A stretch of 64,000 nucleotides of DNA from Rutidosis leptorrhynchoides (Eukaryota; Streptophyta; Magnoliopsida; Asterales; Asteraceae): NCBI RefSeq assembly GCF_046630445.1, contig NC_092339.1:53219001-53283000 (forward strand). The letters run 5' to 3'. The notes beneath the pieces were generated by a model that worked only from the letters and a program-made list of their open reading frames with translations, did no database searches and was not told where the DNA came from. Of the stretch, positions 22,014-32,462 are shown in pieces (positions within the stretch are counted from its first letter, which is position 1; each line of letters starts with the position of its first letter). The translations under genes and the position numbers were made by a program.

Positions 22014-23360
22014 GTTTCAACTTTGCGTTCATCAAAAGCTATTGGGACATTATTAAAGAACAGTGGTTGATGCCTTTAAAAATAAACAAATGCCTAGAGG
22101 CTCGGGCTCCGCTTTTATTACTTTAATACCTAAAGTAAAAAATCCTTCGTTTTTTAAGGATTATCGTCCAATTTCCCTTATTGGGGTGATGTATAAAATC
22201 ATCACCAAAATATTGGCGAATAGATTGTCAAAGGTGTTGGACAGTATCTTTAGTATTGAACAATCGGCTTTCGTGGCTGGCAGACAAATTTTAGACGGTC
22301 CTTTGATTTTGAATGAAACGATTGAGTGGTACAAAAAGAAAAAAGAGAAACTCATGATTTTCAATATCGATTTCGAAAAAGCGTACGATACGGTTAATTG
22401 GAAATTCCTTGATTATATGTTGTCTATTATGGGATTCGGTAACACTTGGAGATCGTGGGTTAAAATGACTTTGACTTCGGCCCGCACTTCGGTTCTCGTT
22501 AACGGGAGTCCTACGAATGAATTTGTGGTTCGTCGAGGGTTACGCCAAGGAGACCCGTTGAGCCCGTTCCTTTTCTTATTGGTTATGGAAGGGTTACATA
22601 TTTGCATCAAACAAAAAATTCTTGAAGACTCTCTTTGCGGTGCATCAGTGGGTAATCCTTCGTTCCCTATTTCTCATTTATTTTATGCCGATGATGCAAT
22701 TTTTGTTTGTAATTGGCAAAGAGAAAACTTAGAGGCGATCCTACAAGTTCTCCATATTTTTCATGAGGCTTCGGGATTAGCTATCAATATGGCTAAATCG
22801 GCTTTATATGGTATTGGGGTGAATGATTTTGATCTTGATTCTATGGTGAATATTGCTTGTTGCAGTAAAGGAACAGTCCCATTTACGTATCTAGGATTAC
22901 AAATGGGTGTTCCGATGAACCGGGTCAATAATTGGAATACTTTCATCGAACGTTTTAAAAAAAAAAGTTGTCTGGGTGGCAAGCAAACTTACTATCGATC
23001 GGTGGTCGGGCAACATTAGTGAAGTCAGTTCTTGGATCAATGGGAATTTATTATCTTTCTTTGTATAGGTGTCCGGAAACGGTTATCAACGAGGCTTAAA
23101 ATATTCATGCTTCATTTTTTTGGGGGAGCACAAATGATAATTGTAAGATGCATTGGATCCGGTGGGATCAAGTTATAGCATCAAAGGAAAATGGCGGATT
23201 GCTTCTATAATTTTTTCTTTTAATTGGATTATTAGTAGAAGCAAATGTAATATTAGTTGGAACTCTTGGCTTGTTAAGCCATTGTAATTGGTGGCCCTCC
23301 CTCCTAGTTAGGAGGGTGAGGTTGTTTTCTTTTAATGAAATTGATGTTCCAAAAAAAAAA
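22014..23360 (+). mobile_element. L1-type LINE, 5'-truncated and internally deleted
   Basis: Reverse transcriptase of plant L1 type: ITLIPKV, YRPISLIGVMYKIITKILAN, FNIDFEKAYDTVNWKFLDYM, GLRQGDPLSPFLF, FYADDAIFV (the YADD catalytic pair), then TYLGLQMGVP. The endonuclease and the start of the RT are missing (5' truncation, usual for LINEs). The reading frame runs 22063-23019. After a frame change the thumb and connection region goes on (CPETVINEA, ASFFWG, IRWDQVIASKENGGLL). Then the sequence jumps to a 3' end with a ten-A tail (23351-23360), so the zinc-knuckle/RNase H end is deleted. It lies within a TIO-like exon. Confidence 0.85.
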
Positions 23361-23811
23361 GTTTATGTTTATATTGTTTATCACATTGTTCTCTTTTATT
23401 ATAATTACACATGGTAATGTAATATGGAATTTATTATTTAAATCTAAAAGTTACAATCCGATCAATCTATGATTTAGTCTATTAGTGCCGATTAATCTCT
23501 GACTGGTGACTTTTACAATCTTGGCTATGCCTACTTATGTTTTACGATATATAACCTACTAGGCAACTAGGTATTGCAATATACCGAATCACATACTGAG
23601 AAGCATTAAGACGATTGCTCAAGTAGTGTTTGAACTCCTCAAAATTAATACTTAAGGGTACTAATGCAAAGTTACGGTCACCATACAGAAAAACAAGACT
23701 TAATTCAAAACATATTTAGGGGTTTTGCACTCTTACACCACTAAAAACATACGTTTGATGGCGGGAAATTGACGTACTGTGAAGGATAATTTAGGTGCAC
23801 GTTGTGTAGTA
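23361..23811. other. No gene recognised
   Basis: AT-rich DNA between the LINE tail and a MITE, perhaps intron of the TIO-like copy on the right. No coding or RNA signal seen. Confidence 0.35.
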
Positions 23812-24150
23812 CTACCTCCATCCAATTTAAAGTGTTCATATTTCCATTTCGGGTTATCCCATTTCAAGTGTTCACTATGTATTTCAACAAATTAGAAGAT
23901 GTTATAATGGAGAGAAAAGATTTTTGATTGGTGGAGAATAATGAGATTTCTGTGCAAAAAGTAAATGGACAGTTGTAATGGTCGGACATAGTAGTTTGTG
24001 AAAGAGATCTAATGAGGATGCAAAGTTTTATAACTATTTGAGGTAAGGTGGTTAAGATAGACACGTGATGAATTTGACAGGTTGAAATTTGTTGGGAAGT
24101 AAGTTTTATTTGATTAAGAAATGGATATGTTGGATGGATCAAAATCTTCA
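23812..24150. mobile_element. Stowaway-like MITE (Tc1/mariner-type), degraded
   Basis: The left end CTACCTCCATCCAATTTAA follows a TA dinucleotide and resembles the CTCCCTCCGTCCCAATTTA ends of Stowaway elements. The right end, read in reverse, has CCATCCAACATATCCATTTC, matching CCATCCAA...CATATTTCCATTTC of the left end. About 330 bp with no coding region. The right terminus is worn. Confidence 0.5.
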
Positions 24151-24404
24151 TAATTAATTACAGTTTACACAGGTAGTACACTTAACAAAGGAGTTACGGA
24201 ACATGAATACCAAAGGACGAGTGACTAGCACTGGAAGGAAACTTCAAAGTCATTCGAGGTCACTTTTTAAGATACTTCTAATTACTATGTAAATTGTTTT
24301 ATTTAAAATTTTCTCTTATTATATCATTCATAGTCATGTGTAAAACAATCCTATACTATACTAATATATAAAATGATTGGGAATATCATATAACAAGCAC
24401 TAAC

Positions 24405-24488
24405 CTTGTCCATTAAGGCTACCTTTGAAACTATTTGCAGAGTACACGGTGATGAATCGTCAAGTAACCTTTTAATTAAATTTGGATT
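24405..24488 (-). pseudogene. TIO: TIO-like exon fragment, second tandem copy
   Basis: Reads TNPNLIKRLLDDSSP and IVSKVALMDK before a GT donor. It is homologous to NPYLMKRLLDESSP...KIVSKVAAIYK at 21587-21680 and to MRRLLD...LARMDK of TIO as remembered. The reading frame has small gaps relative to the sister copy. Similarity ends at 24488, where repeat DNA starts. Confidence 0.55.
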
Positions 24489-24914
24489 TGTTATGACAAT
24501 TTGCCTAGCGCACCCACACTAGCGGAAGCGAGGATATAATTTGTTTGAGACAAACTTGCGAGAAATAATAGAAAGCAAATAAAGTAACTGATAACACGAC
24601 GATTTAACGTGGTTCGGCAAACCCTGCCTACGTCAACCCCAAGAGTCTCCTTTATTCTTATAATATAAAAGAACCCGGTGTAAGAAAAAGTACACTATGA
24701 GTTAAACCCAAACCCAAGCCCCTTAGATTTTAGTGTACACTCTTTTACACTCCTTACAAGAATAAAACTCTCGATCTTACAAAGAAACACACTCCGTTGA
24801 TATTATCGATCAACTATGTTTTCCCTTTGTGATACTTTGATCCTCCCTGGATACATTTGATCCTCTCTCTGGATGGATATATCTTCGTGCATGCTCATGT
24901 ATATATAGATATAC
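24489..24914. repeat. Probable old LTR or element fragment
   Basis: TGTTATGACAATTTG is a possible LTR start. The stretch includes the phrase TTTAACGTGGTTCGGCAA (about 24602-24619), which I know from LTRs and leaders of many plant elements. It has no coding region. It ends where Copia-2 was inserted, and any continuation would be at 31742-31894. Confidence 0.35.
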
Positions 24915-26050
24915 TGTTGGAGGTTTTATTAAATTCTTTCGTGTAGGGTAAAATAATCGATAGCCGGATAAATCACTGAATCGTGGTATCACTTTCCGAA
25001 AGTAATTATTCGACCCTTATAGCCTGGGTTACACGAATATCACTTTGGGATAAGACAGAGATTAAATTCTTGTTTTGGCTGAAACAAAAATTCTTTTTGC
25101 AGAAGAATATTTTGGTGTTCGTAACTTGTGTATTTTTCTCATGCATATTGGTTAATATATTTATATACACCCTTAATCATGAAAGAGTCTTTTATTAAAA
25201 TCAATTGGCCGATTGATTAATAAAAGTATCTTCTATAATATTCAAAAGTGGTTACAGGAAGAATATTTCTATAAACAAATATTATCACTTCCATCATTAA
25301 AGTAAAAGTTGTTACTTTTACAATAAACAATTATTATATTTTACAACTATCAAAGCATGAGTGATCACTTTATAATAAACAAGTATTATTCCTTCAACCA
25401 CTAAAGCAAAAGTGGGTGCAAGAATAATTCTTCCGTAATCACTCAAAATTGTGTTAAGTGTTTTCTTACTGATGTCTCTTAAGAACCAGCACTGCAAAAG
25501 GACCAGCAGTGCAAAAATCAGCAAACAGGACCAGCAGCGCAAAAGTCAGCATACAGGACCAGCAGCGCAAAAGTCAGCATACAGGACCAGCAGCGCAGAG
25601 GAACCAGCAAACAGGACCAGCTGCGCAGAGGAACCAGCACAGGGACCAGCTGCGCAGAACAACCATCACAAGGACCAGCTGCGCAGAACAACCAGCACAG
25701 GGACCAGCTGCGCAAAACAACCAGCACAGGGACCAGCTGCGCAGAACAACCAGCACAGGGACCAGCAATGCAGAACAACCAGCACAAGGACCAGCAATGC
25801 AGAACAACCATTACAAGGACCAGCAATGCAGAACAACCAGCACAAAACACTTAGCCAAATTTCAGCTTACTAAGAAAACTTAGTACTGAAAACACTTAGT
25901 CAAATTTCAGGTAGACCAAGTCATGATAGTAAATAATGGAAAACCACTTTTGGGTTCGGGTAATCTATCACTTAATGGGTGTACACTCCGTACCTCCAAA
26001 CTCATTTACAAGTGTAGATTAAAACCCAAAATTACACTAAATTTACAACA
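24915..26050 (-). repeat. Copia-2 3' LTR
   Basis: 1,136 bp, the same length as its partner. Contains about 12-13 units of a 28-29-bp minisatellite (25486-25850). TTTATTAAA and ATATATTTATATACA stretches (25145-25215) are the AT-rich part. Confidence 0.9.
25486..25850. repeat. 28-29-bp minisatellite in the Copia-2 left LTR
   Basis: About 12 units, each starting GGACCAGC and continuing (A/T)GCGCA(A/G)AA... to CAGCACAG or CAGCATACA. The right half units are GGACCAGCAATGCAGAACAA. Because the unit is not a multiple of three and lacks stops in several frames, long spurious reading frames open on both strands. It is not a CRISPR array: the units abut without unique spacers. Confidence 0.85.
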
Positions 26051-26590
26051 ATCCTCCCCAATTTAGTGCAATTCGTTTCATGAGAATTAAACAAATTAAA
26101 ACAAAACTCATGCATAAATGAAAATATCTTGATGATTGAATTTTCACCTTAGTACATTACACATTCCAAATATTCGAGAATCGGGGTGTTCTAAGAATTG
26201 AACCCTTCAAGCCATTTGAATAACTGAAAATAATATACACATAAGTTTTCAAATACTCTAAAGCTATCCTGACACTTTACAAGCCATGTGTCCATATCCA
26301 TTCATGAATGTATCTAAAGCAAAAGTCCAAGCTTTGTTGAAGCGGCAAAACTTCACATTCACATAGGTAGTTCATTTCAGTCATGCACCTGCTATTGCAC
26401 TTTTTCAAATAAACCATTAAGAAGCTAAACTTCATCCTCACCTTCAACAGGTCCGAGTACATACCTTACCTTGGGATGATATCAAAATTTTGTACTCCAA
26501 ATTTCTAAGTATAAGCCTTCCACATTGAATTCAATTTCTAATTTTCATCAGAAGGGAATTGGGTATCTTATAATTAGAAATTTATGTGGA

Positions 26591-29500
26591 CTATAAACCC
26601 ATCCCCACAGCAGACTTGTTCACCAAGTCTCTTGCCAATCCCTTCGTCAAGTGATCAGCTAAATTCTGTTGTGACCTCACAAACACTATAGAAATCACCC
26701 CATTCATGATGAGTTCACGAATCATGCTATGTCTGACACCTAAGTGTCTAAACTTTCCATTGTACATCTGGCTATAAGCCTTTGCCAATGTCGCAGCACT
26801 ATCACAATGGATAGACATGTGTGCTATAGGTTTAGGCCATAATGGTATCTCATGGATCAAGTTTCTAAGCCATTCTGCTTCTTTACCAGCAGCAGCTAAA
26901 GCAACAAACTCAGATTCCATCGTTGAGTTGGTAATACATGTCTGCTTCTTAGAAGCCCATGAAATAGCACCTCCCCCAAGCAAGAACACCCAACCACTCG
27001 TTGAAGAATGATCTTCAATATTGGTTATCCAACTCGCATCAGAATATCCTTCTATTATCGAAGGAAACCCATTATAAGATAAACTATAGTCCATAGTTTT
27101 CTTGAAGTACTTCAGTACCCTCCTAATTGCTTGCTAGTGATGAGTACTAGGATTACTAGTATATCTACTCAGTTTTCCCACAGCAAAAGCAATATCTGGC
27201 CTTGTACAAGTCATGGCATACATCAAACAGCCAATCACCTGAGAATACTCAAGTTGTGATACAGCTTCACCTTGATTAGGCATATGCTTCTCACTTGGAT
27301 CAACAGGGGTACTCACAGGATTACATTCAAAGCAATTGAACTTTTTCAACACCTTCTCAATATAATGAGATTGACAAATCGAAATTCCTTTGCTTTCACG
27401 TTTGATCCTAATGCCAAGGATAACGTCAGCCTCCCCCATATCTTTCATGGAGAATTTTGATGACAAAAATTCTTTTGTTAAATCAACCTGACTTTGGTCA
27501 GTCCCAAAGATTAACATGTCATCAACATATAGACAAATTATAACTCCTTTACCAGAATCATCAAATTTACTATATACACATTTATCTGCTTAGTTTAATT
27601 TAAAACCACTAGATAAAATCACTTCATCAAACTTTTGATGCCATTGCTTAGGTGCTTGTTTCAAACCATATAAGGATTTCACAAGTTTGCACACCTTGCC
27701 TTCATTTCCTGGCATGACAAAGCCCCGAGGTTGGTTCATATAAACCTCCTCATCCAATTCACCATTCAAGAATGCTGTCTTCACATCCATCTGGTGAATA
27801 ACTAGATTGTGAATCGTAGCCAAAGTAATCAGCAGTCTAATGATAGTGATACGTGCCACGGGAGCATAAGTATCAAAATAGTCAATTCCAGACTTTTGTC
27901 TAAAGCCTTGAATGACTAACCTTGCCTTGAACTTTTCAATAGTTCCATCCACCTTCATCTTCTTTTTGAAAATCCATTTGCAACCCAAAGGTTTGCAACC
28001 AGGAGGTAGATTAGCTAACACCCAAGTGTTATTGCCCATGATAGAATCTATCTCATCATTAATTGCCTCTTTCCAGAATGCAACATCGCGAGACCTCATT
28101 GCTTCATCATATGTTTTAGGATCATCATCAACATTGAAACAATACGAATATTGGGTAGAAACATCATCCCTAGAACCTTCAACTAAGTATAGTTGAAAAT
28201 CTGGTCCAAATGATTTAGGTTTCCTTTTTCTTTTGCTTTTCCGAAGCTCAAGTGACTGATCAACAGCCTTTTCAGAGACTTCATCATTACAATCCTTATT
28301 GATTCCATTGTTACTTGGAATCATATCCTTTGGTCTAGGTATAGATGAAAATCGATTTTCATCAAAGATTGCATCCCTTGAATCAATCACAGAATTGATT
28401 GAGACAAACTCATTAGGCTCTATTATAAAGAACCTATAGCCTTGGAATGTTCAACATATCCAACAAATATGCAATCTATACCTCTTTCACCTAAACTTTT
28501 CTTCTTGGGATCAGGTAGTCTTACAACCGCCCTACAGGCCCATACCCGAAGATAATTCAAGTTAGGTTTCCTTTTATTCCAAAGTTCATAAGGTGTAATC
28601 TTGTTTCTTTTGTTAGGGACTCTATTAAGTAAATAACAAGCTGTTAACATAGCTTCCCCCCAAAATCCTTCACTTAAACCCGAATAGGATAACATGGAAT
28701 TAACCATTTCCTTAAGGACCCTATTCTTCCTTTCAGATATACCATTTTGTTGTAGAGTATAAGGAGCTGTGGTCTCATGGATAATACCAACGGATTGGAA
28801 ATACGATTGGTCAATGTATTCACCTCCCCTATCTGTTCTAAGTCTTTTAATCAAAGCCTTTTGTTGTAATTCTACTTCAGTTTTAAATATTTTAAATTTA
28901 TCTAATGCTTCATCCTTAGTATGTAACAAATAAACATAGCAAAATCTAGAAGCATCATCAATAAAAGTCACAAAATATTTCTTGTTCCCTAAAGTAGGAG
29001 TAGCATGCAAATCACATAAATCACTATATATTAATTCCAAAATTTCAGTATCACGATGTACATTTTGAAATGGTTTCTTAGTGATCTTTGTTAACATACA
29101 CGTTTTACACTTTTCATTGTTCATGTCAAAAGTCGGTATTAATCCATCTTTAGACATATCTTGCATTCTTTTAAAGTGTATATGTCCTAGTCTAGCATGC
29201 CAAAGTGTAGAATTATTTATGCTAGAAGTAGATATAAAAGCAAAATTAACATTCAAGTGATTAATGTTAAGTCTAAACATTCTATTGCATAAATAACCAA
29301 AATCAACAAACATACCATGTTTTGACAAAACAAACTTATCAGATTCAATCACTTGTTTATAACCACAACAATTTAACACACTACTGGAAACCAAATTTTT
29401 TTCTTATTTGTGGTACATGCAAAACATCAAACAAACAAATAGTTTTTCCAGAACTAAAACACAAATCCACACTTCCACGTCCATGAACAGAGGCTGTTGA

Positions 29501-30573
29501 CTCATTTCCCATATGAAGAATTGATCCATCAGTCACGGACTCGTAAGTCTTGAACCAAAATCTATCCTTGCATACATGGGTGGTGGCTCCCGAGTCAACC
29601 TACCACGCGACATCATCATCCTGCACAAAATAAGCCTCAGATATATATGAAACATAATAATTCTCATTTGAATTATTAAATATATTCTGACCTTTCGAGT
29701 TGTGGTTGTTTAAACCATTTCCCGAACCGCTTGTGCTAGATCCTTTGGCATTATTATTACCAAAAATAACCTTGCAATCCTTTTTCATGTGTCCAGTTTT
29801 ACCACACTTCCAACAAGTCAATTTAGACTTCTTGTTCGGATTAGCCTTGTTATAACCTTGATGTTTACGTTTGCCCTTTTTGTCATTATTACTAGTGAAG
29901 TTTTTATGTTCCACCATATTGACAACAGACGTACCAGCAACTTCGTTGCTCTTTGGCTTGTCATTATCCTGCAACCTGAGGGATTCCTCAATACGCAGAT
30001 GACTACCCAACTCAACAAGAGTTAACTCCTCCTTCTTATGTTTCAAAGAATGTTTAAATTCTTTCCAAGATGGAGGTAGTTTATCAATTATGCTTGAGAC
30101 TTGAATAGACTCATCCATGTTCATCTTATGTTGTGTAAATTGACCAAGTATACGAATGAGCTCATTGTATTGTTCCAAGACGGTCTAGAATCGACCATCT
30201 TGTAATTATTAAAATTACTCACAAGGAACTTTTTACTAGAAGCATCCTCAGACATATACTTGGTTTCTAAACAGTCCCATAGTTCTTTAGAAGATTCAAC
30301 ATTTAGGTAAATATCAAAAAGGGAATCAGCCATACCATTGAGGATTAAACCTCTAGCGATGTAGTCATCGTTCTCCCACTTGCACCTTTTCCGAATTTGT
30401 TCAATAGTGGCATCATCACCATGATCTTCAGGAATTGGTGTGCTGAGTACGTACACCACACTCATGCTGCTCAGAAAGAAGTGCATCTTCTTTTGCCATC
30501 TCCTAAAATCAATTCCCTCAAACTTATCAAGTTTGGAGAAATTCGCCGTCATGTGTTTCATCGTAGCCGCCAT
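26591..30573 (-). CDS. Copia-2 gag-pol coding region (broken)
   Basis: From 30573 leftwards: gag ([20 protein letters not shown], about 29800-30573), a CCHC knuckle [14 protein letters not shown] (near 29785), integrase with zinc finger and DDE core ([29 protein letters not shown], about 28450-29230), reverse transcriptase ([41 protein letters not shown], about 27590-28100, continuing to about 27140) and RNase H ([41 protein letters not shown], about 26600-27050). This is Copia order. Gag and pol are recognisable along their whole length but interrupted at several places. Confidence 0.88.
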
Positions 30574-30600
30574 CGATTATAACAAATAATTACTTTTGAT

Positions 30601-31736
30601 TGTTGGAGGTTTTATTAAATTCTTTCGTGTAGGGTAAAATAATCGATAGCCGGATAAATCACTGAATCGTGGTATCACTTTCCAAAAGTAATTATTCAAC
30701 CCTTATAGCCAGGGTTACACGAATATCACTTTGGGATAAGACAGAGATTAAATTCTTGTTTTGGCAGAAACAAGAATTCCTTTTGCAGAAGAATATTTTG
30801 GTGTTCGTAACTTGTGTATTTTTCTCATGCATATTGGTTAATATATTTATATACACCCTTAATCATGAAAGAGTCTTTTATTAAAATCAATTGGCCGATT
30901 GATTAATAAAAGTATCTTCTATAATATTCAAAAGTGGTTACAGGAAGAATATTTCTATAAACAAATATTATCACTTCCATCATTAAAGTAAAAGTTGTTA
31001 CTTTTACAATAAACAAATATTATATTTTACAACTATCAAAGCATGGGTGATCACTTTATAATAAACAAGTATTATTCCTTCAACCACTAAAGCAAAAGTG
31101 AGTGCAAGAATAATTCTTCCGTAATCACTCAAAATTGTGTTAAGTGTTTTCTTACTGCTGTCTCTTAAGAACCAGCACTGCAAAAGGACCAGCAGCGCAA
31201 AAATCAGCAAACAGGACCAGCAGCGCAAAAGTCAGCATACAGGACCAGCAGCGCAAAAGTCAGCATACAGGACCAGCAGCACAGAGGAACCAGCAAACAG
31301 GACCAGCTGTGTAGAGGAACCAGCACAGAGACCAGCTACGCAGAACAACCAGCACAGGGACCAGCTGCGCAGAACAACCAGCACAGGAACCAGCTGCGCA
31401 AAACAACCAGCACAGGGACCAGCTGCGCAGAGCAACCAGCACAGGGACCAGCAATGCAGAACAACCAGCACAAGGACCAGCAATGCAGAACAACCAGTAC
31501 AAGGACCAGCAATGCAGAACAACCAGCACAAAACACTTAGCCAAATTTCAGCTTACTAAGAAAACTTAGTACTGAAAATACTTAGTCAAATTTCAGGTAG
31601 ACCAAGTCATGATAGTAAATAATGGAAAACCACTTTTGGGTTCGGGTAATCTATCACTTAATGGGTGTACACTCCGTACCTCCAAACCCATTTACAAGTG
31701 TAGATTAAAACCCAAAATTACACTAAATTTACAACA
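30601..31736 (-). repeat. Copia-2 5' LTR
   Basis: 1,136 bp, bounded on the right by TATAC. It carries the same minisatellite (about 31170-31536) with the same number of units as the left LTR. Confidence 0.9.
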
Positions 31737-31894
31737 TATACATTAAGCCTTACCACATTTGAAAAGTAAAAATAATTCGGGGCCACATAATGCCTTTTAT
31801 GACTTTGAAACATGCATGCATAACAATAACCCACATGCATTGCATGAACCACCAAAAGCTGATTATATTTGCATAGTTTAATATTTGCCCACTT
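31737..31894. other. Flank between Copia-2 and the Athila-like LTR
   Basis: 158 bases with no recognised feature. They should join 24914 in the pre-insertion sequence, with one copy of TATAC. Confidence 0.4.
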
Positions 31895-32339
31895 GATATC
31901 GGCTAAAAAGTCACGTTTTCACCCCGGTATTAAGGCTCAAAAACAAGAAAGATTAGAACTTTGTGGGAAAAATACCCACTTCGTCAGTTAGAATTGAAGA
32001 ACAAGTAATTACGAAGATGGTGCAAAAAGAATCAAGAGAATCGGAGCTAAAACGAAGATTCTAGAGCCAAAACGGTGAAAGACAAGAAATCAAGTTGCGA
32101 TCCAGGGAATTCAGGCTGACCAGCAAGCCAAACGGCCTGCCATACGGCCTGCCAAACGGTCTGCCAGTATGGAAATGGCCTGCCATATACGTGCCACCAC
32201 ACGAGCCACCAAATGGCCTGCCTTGCATACGGCCTGCCAAATACGGCCTGCCATACGGCCTGCCAGGCGTATTTGGCAATTTTCAAGTCTATTTAAAGGG
32301 TCTTTGTCATTCATTCCAACACACACTTCAATTCACTTC
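31895..32339 (+). repeat. Athila-like 5' LTR, part 1, with short GGCCTGCC repeats
   Basis: Contains about eight units around ACGGCCTGCC (32128-32262) and a TATA-like CTATTTAAAGG (about 32288-32298), followed by a leader-like CA/CT-rich stretch. This fits the U3/R boundary of an LTR in plus orientation. The start is inferred from the TG dinucleotide and the change in sequence character only. Confidence 0.5.
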
Positions 32340-32462
32340 TGTGACGACCCCGTCAAAACACTTAACGGATCCGTCAGTTGGTCCCACAGCTTGATCGGAC
32401 TTAAATGAATTAAATAAACAAAGTTGCATTCTTTTATTTCAAAAGTTTCCCAAAAAAGAAAC
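32340..32462 (-). repeat. Gypsy-B 3' LTR, outer segment
   Basis: 123 bp, identical in content to 53096-53217 of the other LTR (TGTGACGACCCCGTCAAAAC...). It is cut by Gypsy-A at GAAAC. The rest of this LTR is at 41049-44286. Confidence 0.88.

Larger units (their letters stand above)
24915..31736 (-). mobile_element. Copia LTR retrotransposon with minisatellite-bearing LTRs (Copia-2)
   Basis: Length 6.8 kb, with two 1,136-bp LTRs (TGTTGG...CAACA) and the target duplication TATAC on both sides (24910-24914, 31737-31741). The polypurine tract is next to the left LTR (minus-strand TTGGGGAGGAT, from 26051). The primer site next to the right LTR is not the usual initiator-Met one and was not identified. 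The coding part has Copia order. The LTRs differ by roughly 2% by eye, so it is older than Copia-1 but still young. Complete in structure, with several breaks in the coding part. Confidence 0.92.

Noticed and set aside
25486-25850. CRISPR-like look of the regularly spaced repeats
   Set aside because: Units abut with no unique spacers, lie inside a plant LTR and are repeated in the partner LTR. No cas genes; wrong kind of genome.
25451-25883. Long overlapping reading frames on both strands in the Copia-2 LTR (also 31137-31559)
   Set aside because: They are made by the stop-free 28-29-bp minisatellite. Every frame is open and the products are simple repeats.
32047-32408. Overlapping frames on both strands near the GGCCTGCC repeats
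   Set aside because: By-product of GC-rich repeats in an LTR. No domain, and several conflicting frames.
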